In this document: piece after piece, positions 52,251-62,416 of the stretch
How the letters are laid out: each line of letters opens with the position of its first letter
Position numbering within the stretch: the stretch's first letter is position 1
From: Azolla caroliniana
Taxonomy: Eukaryota > Polypodiophyta
Assembly (NCBI GenBank): GCA_043228905.1
Contig: JBHGNT010000008.1
Span: 11,408,001-11,472,000 of the forward strand
Length of the DNA stretch: 64,000 nt
Reading direction: 5' to 3'
Notes under the pieces: model-generated
Told to the model about the DNA's origin: nothing
Databases searched by the model: none
Seen by the model: the letters and a program-made list of their open reading frames with translations, nothing else
Position numbers and translations under genes: made by a program

Positions 52251-53501
52251 TCAATGGTTGTGGATACTATTTGGCAACGACTTCACTCTGATGATTTCGC
52301 TAAGGATATCTTAGCGCACATTAGTTCAAGCCATGCATCTTGCTCCACATTGCAAGGGTCATCTCAACACTATCAAGAATTCAAATGGCAAGATGGCTTA
52401 CTCTTTTACAAGAATCTCCTTTACGTCCCTAATGGATCACCCCACCTTCAAGTATTGGAGCATTCTCATGATGCCCCTATGGCTGGACATTTTGGTATTG
52501 CCAAGACCATGGAGTTGGTGAAGCGCTCGTTTTGGTGGCCTCATTTGCAAAACTTTGTCGACGATTATGTTTGTACATGTAACACTTGTTGTCGAGCCAA
52601 AATATCCAGGCATCATCCTTATGGCTTGTTACAACTATTACCGTCTCCAACTAAGCTGTGGAAGTCTATTTCCATGGATTTCATTACAGATCTACCACCT
52701 TGAAAAGGATTTGATACTATTTTAATAGTAGTCAATCGATTTACCAAGATGGCGCATTTTTTACCATGTGTGAAGAGCATCAGTAGTCAGGAAACCGCAT
52801 ATCTTATTATGCATGAAGTGTTTCGTCATAATGGTCTTCCAGACAATATAATTAGCGATCGTGGTCCTCAATTTATCTCTTACTTTTGGAAGCACCTATG
52901 GGCAGGCCTCAAAATCTCCTACAAACTCTCCTCGGCTTATCATCCACAAACCGACGGACAAACAGAGCGCACAAATCAAAAGCTCAAGCAGTATCGCCGT
53001 TGCTTCATCAGTTATCAACAAGATGATTGGAGTAATATTTTACATCTTGTTGAGTTTGCATACAATAACATGGTACACTCTTCTACCAAGGTTACACCTT
53101 TCTTTGCCTACACTGGCAACCATCCTCGATGGTGTATCGTAGATCTTCCCGAGGTCGCACGAAACCCTGGTGCTGAGCATCACCTTCATCGACTACACCG
53201 GATCCAGTTAGCATTATCTTCACATCTTCAGGCATCTCAAGCACAACATAAGACTAATGCAGATCGTTATCGTCTTAAGTCTCCTTTTCAGGTTGGTGAC
53301 CGAGTATGGTTGCTTTGTCGTCACATCAAGACTCCTCGACCTTGTGAAAAACTCGATTATCAGAGCTTAGGTCCTTTTCTCATCACGGCACGGATTAATG
53401 ATGCAACCTTTCGTCTTAACCTTCCAGCACACATGCGGCTTCACCCAGTCTTTCATAGCTCTCTTTTGGAACCTTATCGCACCTCTTCCATTCCTAATTG
53501 A
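52251..53501 (+). pseudogene. pol: chromovirus 2 integrase
   Basis: The HHCC finger (HSHDAPMAGHFGIAKT...CNTCCRAK) is open in 52254-52703. A TGA near 52701 interrupts DLPP-KGFD. 52749-53501 (250 codons) has IISDRGPQFISYFW, TDGQTERTNQ and the tail DYQSLGPFLITARI and LHPVFHSSLLEPY. The usual VVDRF reads VVNRF near 52730. A TGA/Arg-site stop separates it from the chromodomain. Confidence 0.85.
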
Positions 53502-53504
53502 GTC

Positions 53505-53735
53505 TTGTCACCTCTGCCCTCTGTCGAACTTGTTGACGGCCCTGGATATGAGGTAGCTGCTATTCTTGATTCTAAGATTGTGCGCAATAAGCTCTATTAT
53601 CCGGCGCATTGGGTAGGCTATCCTCCGAGTGATCGCACTTTGGAACTCGTCAATAATGTTTCTAATGTTCAAGCTCTTGTCGACGACTTCCATCGTCGCT
53701 ATCCAAACAAACTAGATAGGGCCCTACATTGTTAA
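53505..53735 (+). pseudogene. chromovirus 2 chromodomain
   Basis: YEVAAILDSKIVRNKLYYPAHWVGYPPSDRTLELVNNVSNVQALVDDFHRRYPNK is a chromodomain. It has the beta-strand core and C-terminal helix, but the conserved WEP reads LEL and VDW reads AHW. Such domains direct integration into heterochromatin. Confidence 0.8.
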
Positions 53736-53772
53736 CGCTGACTTCCACTCATCGTTCTCGAAGGGGAGATAG

Positions 53773-54183
53773 TGTCATGAATACATAAACATCAGGGCTT
53801 CACCTGGACTTGAACCCAAGAACTTGTAATACATAACCAGCAACCCCACCATTATGATAGCCCATGATCATATGAGATGATAAAAGCTACTTCTTGTAAT
53901 ACACTGATTATTGTAAATACTCTAGAACATTCTAGAACATTCTAGAATATCCTAGAACATCTTAGAATATTCTAGGTGAAGAACATTCTAGAACATTATA
54001 GAAATCTCTAGGCTATTCAAATCAATTTGAATCAACATCAGTCTTAAGATCTAATCGCCTATCTTGTATCCATACTCATTCTACTTTAATACATTCATTC
54101 TTCTCTTATCATTTCATTCCTCTCTTCTTGTGATCTCTTTATACCTCTCTTCTGTCACTCTATCTTCTCTCTTGGTTGTGACA
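53773..54183 (+). repeat. chromovirus 2 3' LTR
   Basis: The LTR starts TGTCATGAATAC after purine tract AAGGGGAGATAG (53761-53772) and ends CTTGGTTGTGACA; it is 411 bp long. It has the antisense tRNA-like region (53790-53860), TTCTAGAACA repeats and a TTATCTCTC-rich end. No 5' LTR partner in the same orientation is present. Confidence 0.85.
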
Positions 54184-54334
54184 GGTATGACACAATGCCA
54201 CGACGGTGGTATGGGACGTTGATTGAGGCTTGAGTCCGTCTCGATCCCTTCGCTCGGGGCTGGTCATGTGGATCGGCACCCTTCTTTCTTCCTCTCCTCT
54301 CTATTATTTCCTTATCTCATGATTACATTAGGAT
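54184..54334. other. unassigned sequence after chromovirus 2
   Basis: GC-richer sequence (CACGACGGTGGTATGGGACG) of unknown origin with no gene. Confidence 0.3.
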
Positions 54335-54657
54335 CTAGCTCTAACATAGTTAGCTCTGGCCACTACGTAATGTAGCTAGTTAGCTATGGCCACTCTTTGA
54401 TGTAGCTATTACGGTATGGCCACTACTTGATGTAGCTATTTAGTAATGGCCGCTCTTTGATTTAGCTAGCTAGCTATGGCCACTATCTGATGTAGCTATT
54501 TAGTTATGGCCACTACCTGATGTAGCTAAGTAGCTATGGCCACTCTTTGATGTAGCTAAGTGGCTATGGCCACTCTCTGATGTAGTTAAGTAGCTATGGC
54601 CACTCTCTGATGTAGTTAAGTAGCTATGGCCACTCTCTGATGTTGCGAGTTAGCTAT
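54335..54657. repeat. 30-bp minisatellite
   Basis: About ten units of GTAGCTAAGTAGCTATGGCC plus ACTCTNTGAT. Units at 54500-54650 are the most uniform. The array continues after the solo LTR at 55051-55095 with two diverged units. Confidence 0.85.
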
Positions 54658-55050
54658 TGTAAAAGGTTACATATGCGGAAGCTTGTAATAGACACAATCG
54701 GCTATGGTGGATAGCATCAACAGTTAGGTAAAACATAGAGAATGGAAATACAGTGTGTGTGTGAGAGAGAGAGAGAGCAGACAACAAAACTCTATTCAAA
54801 AGATAACACTCCTGTACATACGACTGTGCTTACATAGCAGTTTTTATCTAAGCCCTGTCAAGTGGGTTGACATAAGTACTATCAATACTTTAATGCTCAT
54901 GAATGAGCTCTGACACTAATGACCTAAAATACTCCTATTTACTAAAATAGGAATATACGCTCCTAGATCAGTCTGTTGGCTCCATGTCAATCTAGCCTAG
55001 CCAATTCGGCTTTTGGCTTATTCAGCCCATGTTGAGCTTCTTACTCAACA
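54658..55050 (-). mobile_element. solo LTR (Copia-type) inside the minisatellite
   Basis: The 393-bp block is bounded by TGTAAAAGG and CTCAACA, with flanking GCTAT and ACTAT (4 of 5 target-duplication bases). It has a GTGTGTGAGAGAGA patch as in the Copia A LTR and the same CTCAACA end. It is not otherwise close to it in sequence. Confidence 0.65.
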
Positions 55051-55364
55051 ACTATGAATGGCCGCTACCTGTTGTAGCTAACTAACTAGTAGCTACTGTA
55101 ATGTAAATAACTTATTAGTTATTAATATTTAATTAGTTATTGATACTAGACTATGTAGGTAATAGGTGATCTAATTTAATCCTTATTAGTTATTAGATGC
55201 TAATTTCTTGTGACTATAAGCTTAATAATTAATAGAGAATTATATATTTGTGGCTTATAAGTAGTAGCTAGAACTACTTAGATAAATGTAAATACCTGAA
55301 GTATACAAGAGGATGAATAGGATACTCTTCATATTGACTCCATCAAAATCAATTATATCTTTTA
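55051..55364. other. end of minisatellite and AT-rich sequence
   Basis: Two worn minisatellite units come first, then AT-rich DNA with TTATTAGTTATTA-like strings. No gene is seen. Confidence 0.4.
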
Positions 55365-55930
55365 TTGACGGATCACTTAATATTCCAAACATCTAGTGAT
55401 TCTAATATTATGAATAATCCACCTTTGTCCAATAAGTTTACCTCCATGGTATGTAATCGCTACCCTTTACCTCTAATCCTAGAACTCCTCCATTGCCTCC
55501 GTCGTGCACGTGCCTTCTCTAAGATTGACTTGCGGGGCAAACAACTTACTTCGGATTCAACCTGATGATGAATGGAAGATCGCAATGATTTTGTATGTGA
55601 TATGGACACTTTGAATACAATGCCTTTCAGACTCACCAATGCTCCAACCGTTTTTCAGCATATGATGAATGACATATTTCAGGAATATCTCAACCAATTG
55701 GTTGTTATCTACGTTGATGACATTCTTGTCTTCTCATTGAGTATTGAAGTTCGATTAATTCTCTCCAAAGTCAGAGAGCATGGCCTCTATGCTAAGAGCG
55801 AATAATGTGAGTTTGATCGCAATTCAATAGACTTTCATGGTTATGTTATCTCACGCCAAGGCATCACAATGGATCCAAGGAAAATCAAAACTATCCAAGA
55901 ATGGGCCTCTCTATCTTATGTGATTTCATA
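55365..55930 (+). pseudogene. Gypsy reverse transcriptase fragment
   Basis: Broken frames read NRYPLPLILELLHCLRRARAFSKIDLRG, then [39 protein letters not shown] (YVDD intact) and [12 protein letters not shown], and after a stop DFHGYVISRQGITMDPRKIKTIQEW. A short deletion lies between the two parts. It belongs to a different Gypsy lineage from chromoviruses 1 and 2. Confidence 0.75.
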
Positions 55931-56881
55931 ATTGGGCAAATCAACCGTACTAAAAGCTAGGGATTCCACACCCATTGAAAGAAAATGGAGTCGTGTTCAA
56001 CCATAACATCACTTTCCAACATACCTCAACCCCAAGCTAAGGTGAGAAAATGAGCTCACTTAAATGTTTAACTTGGCGAGAGATGTTGGGAATAACTAGG
56101 TATAGTCCTTAATGGTGTTGTGTGAACCTAGTTGCAAGAGACTCACTATGCAAGAGGAATCCTACTTCTATTTGGTAACGATATTATATTTTTACTTCCT
56201 CTAAATGTTATCATGATTGATTTTCTTTAATGTACACAAAGAGCAAGTAGACAAGTTCATCCACTCCATCCAAATGGACCGCTACTTGTAGAAAGGACCT
56301 TAGTAATATCTCTTTGCTAATCTATGTCTATTATTGGTGATAATCGTATGTGGTCTTCTTTAATTCCCCTCAAGTTCAGGAGGGGTTTGCTAGTTGGAAA
56401 CATCTCCTTAAGTTCATGCAATCTTGATGTTAAGAAATATATTTGTAATGGATTGGAATTGATAATAGTTGGAGATCAAGAGGCAGAAATATAAAATAAT
56501 AATTGCTCTGAAAAGGATGATGCCAAATCTTCAAGGGAAACCAAAATTTGTTACCGTGAGTGCGCAATCTTTGAATTAGAAAAGGATAATATCTAACCCT
56601 ACTAGTGAGGAAGTGTGATTAGACAAAAAGATTTGGAATGAAGAGAAACCATAAATCTAGAATGTTGCGGGCATGACCATATAATATCCCGTGGTAAGAA
56701 TTTACCGTAATATTCTATACGCGTGGATAAGTGTGAGGGTTAAATGAGAGTGTAAAGAAGGGGAGGATTACTTTTAATGCCCAGGATTGAGACAACCCAT
56801 TAGGCCAAGTGTGAACTTGCCTGGGGGCCTTGGGTATCTCTCTCCAAACAACAATCAACAAAGGAACTTCGGTAATCTTTC
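55931..56881. other. AT-rich sequence, LTR-family remnant at right end
   Basis: No open frame is seen. 56690-56840 matches 50600-50750 in the opposite orientation and so belongs to an unnamed LTR family. The CTTTC at 56877-56881 is the Copia C target duplication. Confidence 0.4.
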
Positions 56882-57510
56882 TGACGGGAACTCACGTTCC
56901 TTATGCACAACGCTCGGCCATAACCGAGCTTAGAATCATACACAGAAAAACGGTGAAAGAATGCACGACACGAAGAAGAGAAAAGTACGCAGGATGTTTA
57001 CGTGGAAAACCCAAACTAAGGGAAAAACCACGGCAGCCCACAGGCTGCAAACTATCACTATGTTAAAATGTACAATAGTGAGTTCACGGAGACAACGACC
57101 TCGTGCTCACGATCTTCGCCACAGGCGGCGGTTACAACAGAGGCAACGACCTCTTTCTCTCTCTCACTCTCTGTACACAGTTACACGCTCTCTCTATCCT
57201 TGCACCAACAAGAATGACAACCAACATACAAAAGTTTGCCCCGAGTCATATTTATACTAATATGACTTTTCGGCTATTTAAAAATATAGCCACGATGGAC
57301 TCTCAGAAACATATTTACGAATATGTCTCTTCATCCGGTGAGCACTCCTCACCGGGTCTGCACCATCCGGCTCTCCGTAGCCGGGTACTCCTCATCTGGT
57401 TCTCACCGGGTCTGTACCATCCGGCTCTCCGTAGCCGGGTGCTCCTCATCCGGTTTGCTCATCAGCACTATTCTTCTTCCTTCCCATCCGGAGGGACCTG
57501 TCTCCCAACA
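56882..57510 (-). repeat. Copia C 3' LTR
   Basis: The 629-bp LTR starts TGACGGGAACTCACG and ends CTCCCAACA in the plus reading. Its CCGG-rich minisatellite has two units (57340-57450), against about five in the 5' LTR. Confidence 0.9.
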
Positions 57511-58330
57511 AACTCCCCCTTCATTCCGGCATGGGGTTTCTTACTAGTTCGATCCGCTTCCTACATGCATCCAGCTTGTCGGGTATCAACACTTTGGTCA
57601 GCATATCTGACCCGTTCTCAGCCGTGTGGATCTTCGTCAGCGCGAACTCCTGGTCATCTACTCTTTACCGGATCCAGTGATACCTTAGCTGGATATGCTT
57701 CGTCCGGGAATGGTAGGCCGCATTCTTAGCAAGGTGGATGGCACTTTGACTGTCGCAATAGAGCTGGTATTCCTCTTGCTGGATATCGAGCTCTCCGATG
57801 AATTCCTTCATCCATAATATTTCCTTGCCAGCTTCCACAGCCGCCATGTACTCCGCCTCCGTGGTTGACAATGCAACCGTCTTTTGTAGCCTCGACTGCC
57901 ACGATACAGCTCCCCCTGCATATGTCATTACGTACCCGAATGTAGACCGGCTGGTATCCACATCAGCCGACATATCCGAATCGGTGAAACCGTCAAGTTG
58001 AGGTTTTCCGGAGCCGAATCGGAGACACATATTCAAAGTTCCCTTCAAGTATCGGAGTATCAATTTGACCGCGTTCCAGTGCTCCTTGCCGGGATTGCTC
58101 ATGAACCGGCTCACCACTCCAACTGCGTATCCTATATCCGGTCGGGTACACACCATTGCGTACATTAAGCTCCCGACGGCAGAGGCATATGGAATCTTCA
58201 TCATATCCGCCTTCTCTGCTTTCGTCTTCGGGCTTTGCTTACCGGATAACCTGCAGTTTTCCGGAAGTGTCGATCCGACCAGTTTCGCATCTGACATGTT
58301 GAACTGGTGAAGCACCTTTGTCACGTACAT
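57511..58330 (-). pseudogene. pol: Copia C RNase H end of pol
   Basis: The minus frame from 58330 reads the end of RT (SDAKLVGSTLPENCRLSG, YASAVGSLMYAMVCTRPDIGYAVG) and RNase H (ALSTTEAEYMAAVEAGKEILW, LYCDSQSAIHLAKN, KHIQLRYHWIR). The stop at 57665-57667 (TAA) stands where Copia B has Glu. Beyond it the frame continues RVDDQEFALTKIHTAENGSDMLTKVL, the usual Copia C-terminus. Confidence 0.85.
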
Positions 58331-58333
58331 CTC

Positions 58334-59071
58334 CTATGACAGCCACAATTGCTTCGTTGACCGGTTCCGGATAATACGCATCCCCAACATCTGTCTTGCC
58401 GGACCCAAGTCTTTCATTGAGAAGGTCTGGTTGAGAGCCTTCTTCAGCATCCGTATTTTGGCTTGGACCCGTCCGACAATCAACATATTGTCCACGTACA
58501 GAAGGAGAATCAGGAAGTCGCCTCCTTCGAACTTCTTCACAAACACGCAGTGATCGGCCTGCGTCTTGTGGTACCCTTGATCGGTCATGAAGGAGTCAAA
58601 CTTCCGGTACCATTGCCGGGGAACCTGCTTCAATCCGTACAGGCTCTTCTTCAACCGGCATACCAGGTGCTCCTTCCCTTTCTCCACGAATCCTTCCGGT
58701 TGCTGAATATAGATCTCCTCTTCGAGGTCGCCGTGAAGGAATGTCGTCTTCACGTCCAGTTGCTCTACCTCGAGGTTCATGCTTGCCGCTATACTTAGCA
58801 CCATCCGGATGGAGGTCATCTTTACTACCGGGGCAAATATCTCGTCGAAGTCCACGCCCTTCTTCTGCTGGAACCCCTTCACCACGATCTTGGCTTTGTA
58901 TCTCGGGGGGCTGCTGGTATCTCCCAGTTTCAACTTGTACACCCACTTGTTTCGGAGTGCCCGCTTTCCTTTCGGCAACCCCACCAATTCGTATCTCTGG
59001 TTTTCATGCAGGGAATCCATCTCATCCTGCATGGCACTTAACCATTTGCGGTTGTGGGTGTCATCCTTCAC
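58334..59071 (-). pseudogene. pol: Copia C reverse transcriptase
   Basis: This 245-codon stretch contains WVYKLKLGDTSSPPRYKAKIVVKGFQQKKGVDFDEIFAPV, QLDVKTTFLHGDLEEEIYI, KSLYGLKQVPRQWY, and the catalytic motif LLLYVDNMLIVG, where the second Asp of YVDD is Asn (codon on 58487-58489). GPARQMLGMRII follows. It ends at a TAG where Copia B has Lys. Confidence 0.88.
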
Positions 59072-59095
59072 TTCTTCGAAGCTTTCTGGCTCCCC

Positions 59096-61096
59096 CTAAT
59101 CGGTTAGCAGCACATGCTCTGCATCCGAAAATCTTCGGGGGGGCCTTCTCTCTCTGAGAGAATATCTCCGTCTTTGGGCTTCGGTAACCGGCTTCTCCAT
59201 TTGCTCTTCATCCGAATCCCATTCGGGGTCGTGGCCGGTTCCGGTTTCGGCTTCCTCTACTTCTTCTTCTGCCGGTTTTGTATCCTCACCGTAACCGGCT
59301 GGTTCCTCGAGTGCTAACCGGTCTCTTGCCGGTTGGGTCTGTTCATCGTAGAATCGATCCTTACCGGTCGACTCAGAGTTCATTATCTTCTTCTCCGACT
59401 CCCAATCGGCGAGCGTCTTCTCCACCATGAAGATAATATCTCGACTCCGAAATACCTTCTTGTCGACCAGGTCCCACACTCGGTAGCCGAACTCATCGTC
59501 GCCGTAACCGAGGAATATGCATGGTCGGCTCTTTGGATCTAACTTTCCTCTCTGGTCCTTAGCTACATGCACGTACGCAAGACACCCGAACACCTTCAGA
59601 TGCCGGTAGGACACTTCCTTACCGGTCCATACTCTCTGTGGCGTGTCTCCGTCCAAGGGTACTGAGGGTGATCTGTTTATCACATATGTCGCCGTCGACA
59701 GTGCCTCAGCCCAAAACTTCTTGGGTAGTCTTGCATGCGATAGCATACTCTGGACCCTCTCCATTATGGTTCGGTTCATCCTCTCAGCCAGCCTGTTTAG
59801 TTCCGGCGTCTTCGGCACGGTGAATTCGAGCGGGATTCCCTTCGAGCGACTGTACTCCTCGAACTGCCCCCGGTATTCACCTCCGTTGTCTGCTCGAACC
59901 GCCTTCAGCTTCCGGCCGGTTTCTCTTTCCACTCTCGTGTGGAGCTCTTTGAAGACGGATAACACCTGATCCTTCGTCTTCAACGGTGTGGCCCACAACT
60001 TCCGGCTGTGGTCATCTATGAACATCACGAAGTACTGCGATCCTGCATGTGACTTCGTGTCCACTTGACACACATCAGTATGCACCAACTCCAGTGGTGC
60101 ATTACGTCTCATCGGTGGCCTTGGTCGGAAGGAGGTCCGGTTTTGCTTACCGGCCAGACAATCGGTGCACTTCTCCAAGTGCACGTTCTTCACTGGAATG
60201 AGGTTGTCTTTTGCAAGCCTCTTCATCCCATTCTCGCTCATGTGACATAGCCTCTTGTGCCACAACTCACCGGCAGTGTCGGATGCCACGTTCACTTCCT
60301 CCGGAAATAACCGGGCATTCATCAGGTACAGAGTGTTGACCTTCCGGGCCCGAGCCACAATCAGGCTCCCCTTGCTGAACTTCATAACACCGTTCCGGAT
60401 GCTACCCGTGTAGCCTTCATCATCTAGCCGACCGACTGATATCAGGATCAGACGAACCTCCGAAACGTGTCGGACATCCTTCAGCAGCAGCTTGCATCCG
60501 GTTGGTGTTGTCAGCCACACGTCTCCTATGCCGACAATTCGGCATGTTCCTTCATTCCCCATCCGGACACAGCCGTGATCACCGGGTAAGTAGGATGAGA
60601 AGCATTTCCAGTCCGGGGTAAGGTGGAACGATGCTCCGGAGTCGACCACCCAGGTCATCTCGTCGCCGACAAGGTTTATCTCACTCTCCTCGGTGATGAG
60701 CATCAACTCTTCTTCACTTGCCGCGATTGCCGTCGTTGCCTTCCGGTCCGTTCCCCTCCGGTCTTTACCGTTCCGGTCCGGTGTCCGCTTCGAATCGGTA
60801 CCGTCGGTTTCCTTGTCCTTTTGGAAATGCCGACAATTCTTCTGGAAGTGTCCCGGCTTGCCGCAATAGAAGCAAGTAGGCCTCCCCCTTGACTTTGACC
60901 GTGTCCCCAACTTTTCCCAGTTCTGGGGACTACGGTTTCTATGTCTTCCGCATTCCGATTCGGTAAGGAGCGCTTTGGAGTCGGAGCTCGTATCCTTATC
61001 TTTCTGACGTGCCTCCTCATCTAGCAAGCTCGACTTTACTCTTGCTAGGGATAACCGTTTTCCTTCCGGCCCGGCGTTGCCCAAGGTGACAACCAA
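59096..61096 (-). pseudogene. gag-pol: Copia C gag C-terminus, protease and integrase
   Basis: 666 codons are open without a break. Zinc knuckle CFYCGKPGHFQKNC, protease WVVDSGASFHLTPD (DSGA intact), pre-integrase LWHKRLCHMSENGMKRLAKDN and CTDCLAGKQNRTSF, integrase HTDVC, RADNGGEY and NRLAERMNRTIMERV (D-D-E complete), KVFGCLAYVHV and an acidic linker. It is the best-preserved Copia segment in the window. It stops at 59096 (TAG) where Copia B has Glu (TDEGEPES). Confidence 0.9.
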
Positions 61097-61102
61097 CGTC
61101 TC

Positions 61103-61567
61103 CTAGCTATCTAGGAGGGAACCGAGCAGGAGTAGTGCCAGTACCTCGTCGGCGAGAGGTACTTCCAATGATGTTGCCTGGTGGATCAGCCCCTGGAAGG
61201 CATTCATGTGCTCCGCCATGCTGGAGCCATCTTGGTACCGGAGTCTTACTAGCTTCCGGAATACCGAAACCTGATTAACAACATTTTTGTTTTGAAACAT
61301 AATGTCGATCTTCTCCCAGAGCTCATGAGCCTTGCTCTCTTCATTGAAGTTGTTGTATAGGCTCATGTCGATGAAGCACCGTATGTAAGCCGTTGTCTTC
61401 ATGTGCATCACCTCCCATATCGTGGCGTCGATTTTGTCTGGTCTCTTGTCCCCAAACTGAACCGGCAACCAAAGATCTTTAACCACGAGCATGTCCCTCA
61501 TCTTCGACTTCCATACCGAATAGTTTGAGCCGGTGAGCTTGAACATGCCTCCCAACGAATCGTCCAT
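61103..61567 (-). pseudogene. gag: Copia C gag N-terminus
   Basis: 154 codons from the gag start (MDDSLGGMFKLTGSNYSVWKSKMRDML), only 15 nt from the primer site. UBN2-type capsid helices (ELWEKIDIMFQNKNVVNQVSVFRKLVRLRYQDGSSMAEHM) follow. TAG at 61103 replaces a Trp-like position (LLDS-ETLV), a G-to-A change. Confidence 0.88.
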
Positions 61568-61582
61568 TTTCTGTGTCGTTTC

Positions 61583-61594
61583 GCTCTGATACCA
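61583..61594 (-). promoter_or_regulatory. Copia C primer binding site (tRNA-iMet)
   Basis: The minus strand reads TGGTATCAGAGC, a perfect initiator-Met complement, 2 nt from the LTR edge. Confidence 0.92.
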
Positions 61595-61596
61595 CT

Positions 61597-62416
61597 TGAC
61601 AGGAACTCACGTTCCTTATGCGCAACGCTCAGCCACAACCGAGCTTAGAATCATACACAGAAAAACGGTGAAAGAATGCACGACACGAAGAAGAGAAAAG
61701 TACGCAGGATGTTTACGTGGAAAACCCAAACTAAGGAAAAAACCACGGCAACCCACAGGCTGCAAACTATCACTATGTTAGAATGTACAACAGTGAGTTC
61801 ACGGAGACAACGACCTCATTCTCACAATCTTCGCCACTGGCGGCGGTTACAATAGAGGCAACGACCTCTTTCTCTCTCTCACTCTCTGTACACACTTACG
61901 CGCTCTCTCTATCCTTGCACCAACAAGAATGACAACCAACAAACAAAAGTTTGCCCTAAGTCATATTTATACTAATATGACTTTTCGGCTATTTACAAAT
62001 ATAGCCACGATGGACTCTCAGAGACATATTTACGAATATGTCTCTTCATCCGGTGAGCACTCCTCACCGGGTCTTCACCATCCGGCTCTCCGTAGCCGGG
62101 TACTCCTCATCCAGCTCTCCGTAGCCGGGTACACCTCATCCGGTTCTCGCCGGGTCTATACCATCCGGCTCTCCATAGCCACGTACTCCTCATCCGGTTC
62201 TCACCGGGTCTGCACCATCCGGCTCTTCGTAGCCGGGTGCTCCTCATCCGGTTCTCACCGGGTCTGCACCATCCAGCTCTCCGTAGCCGGGTACTCCTCA
62301 TCCGGTTCTCACCGGGTCTGCACCATCCGGCTCTCCGTAGCCGGGTGCTCCTCATCCGGTTTGCTCATCAGCACTGTTCTTCTTCCTTCCCATCCGGAGG
62401 GACCTGTCTCCCAACA
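61597..62416 (-). repeat. Copia C 5' LTR with expanded minisatellite
   Basis: The 820-bp LTR is 191 bp longer than its partner. Most of the difference is extra copies of a module of about 50 bp (CATCCGGCTCTCCGTAGCC + GGGTACTCC + TCATCCGGTTCTCACC), about five copies at 62060-62360. Confidence 0.9.

Larger units (their letters stand above)
56882..62416 (-). mobile_element. Copia C, nearly complete Tork/Tnt1-like element
   Basis: It is 5535 bp long. LTRs are at 56882-57510 and 61597-62416 with target duplication CTTTC (56877-56881 and 62417-62421). The gag-pol is a single minus-strand frame from 61567 to about 57540 broken by only four stop codons and no frameshift. A perfect tRNA-iMet primer site and a purine tract (complement of 57511-57525) are present. 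The RT catalytic motif is mutated, so it is dead by point changes only. Confidence 0.92.
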
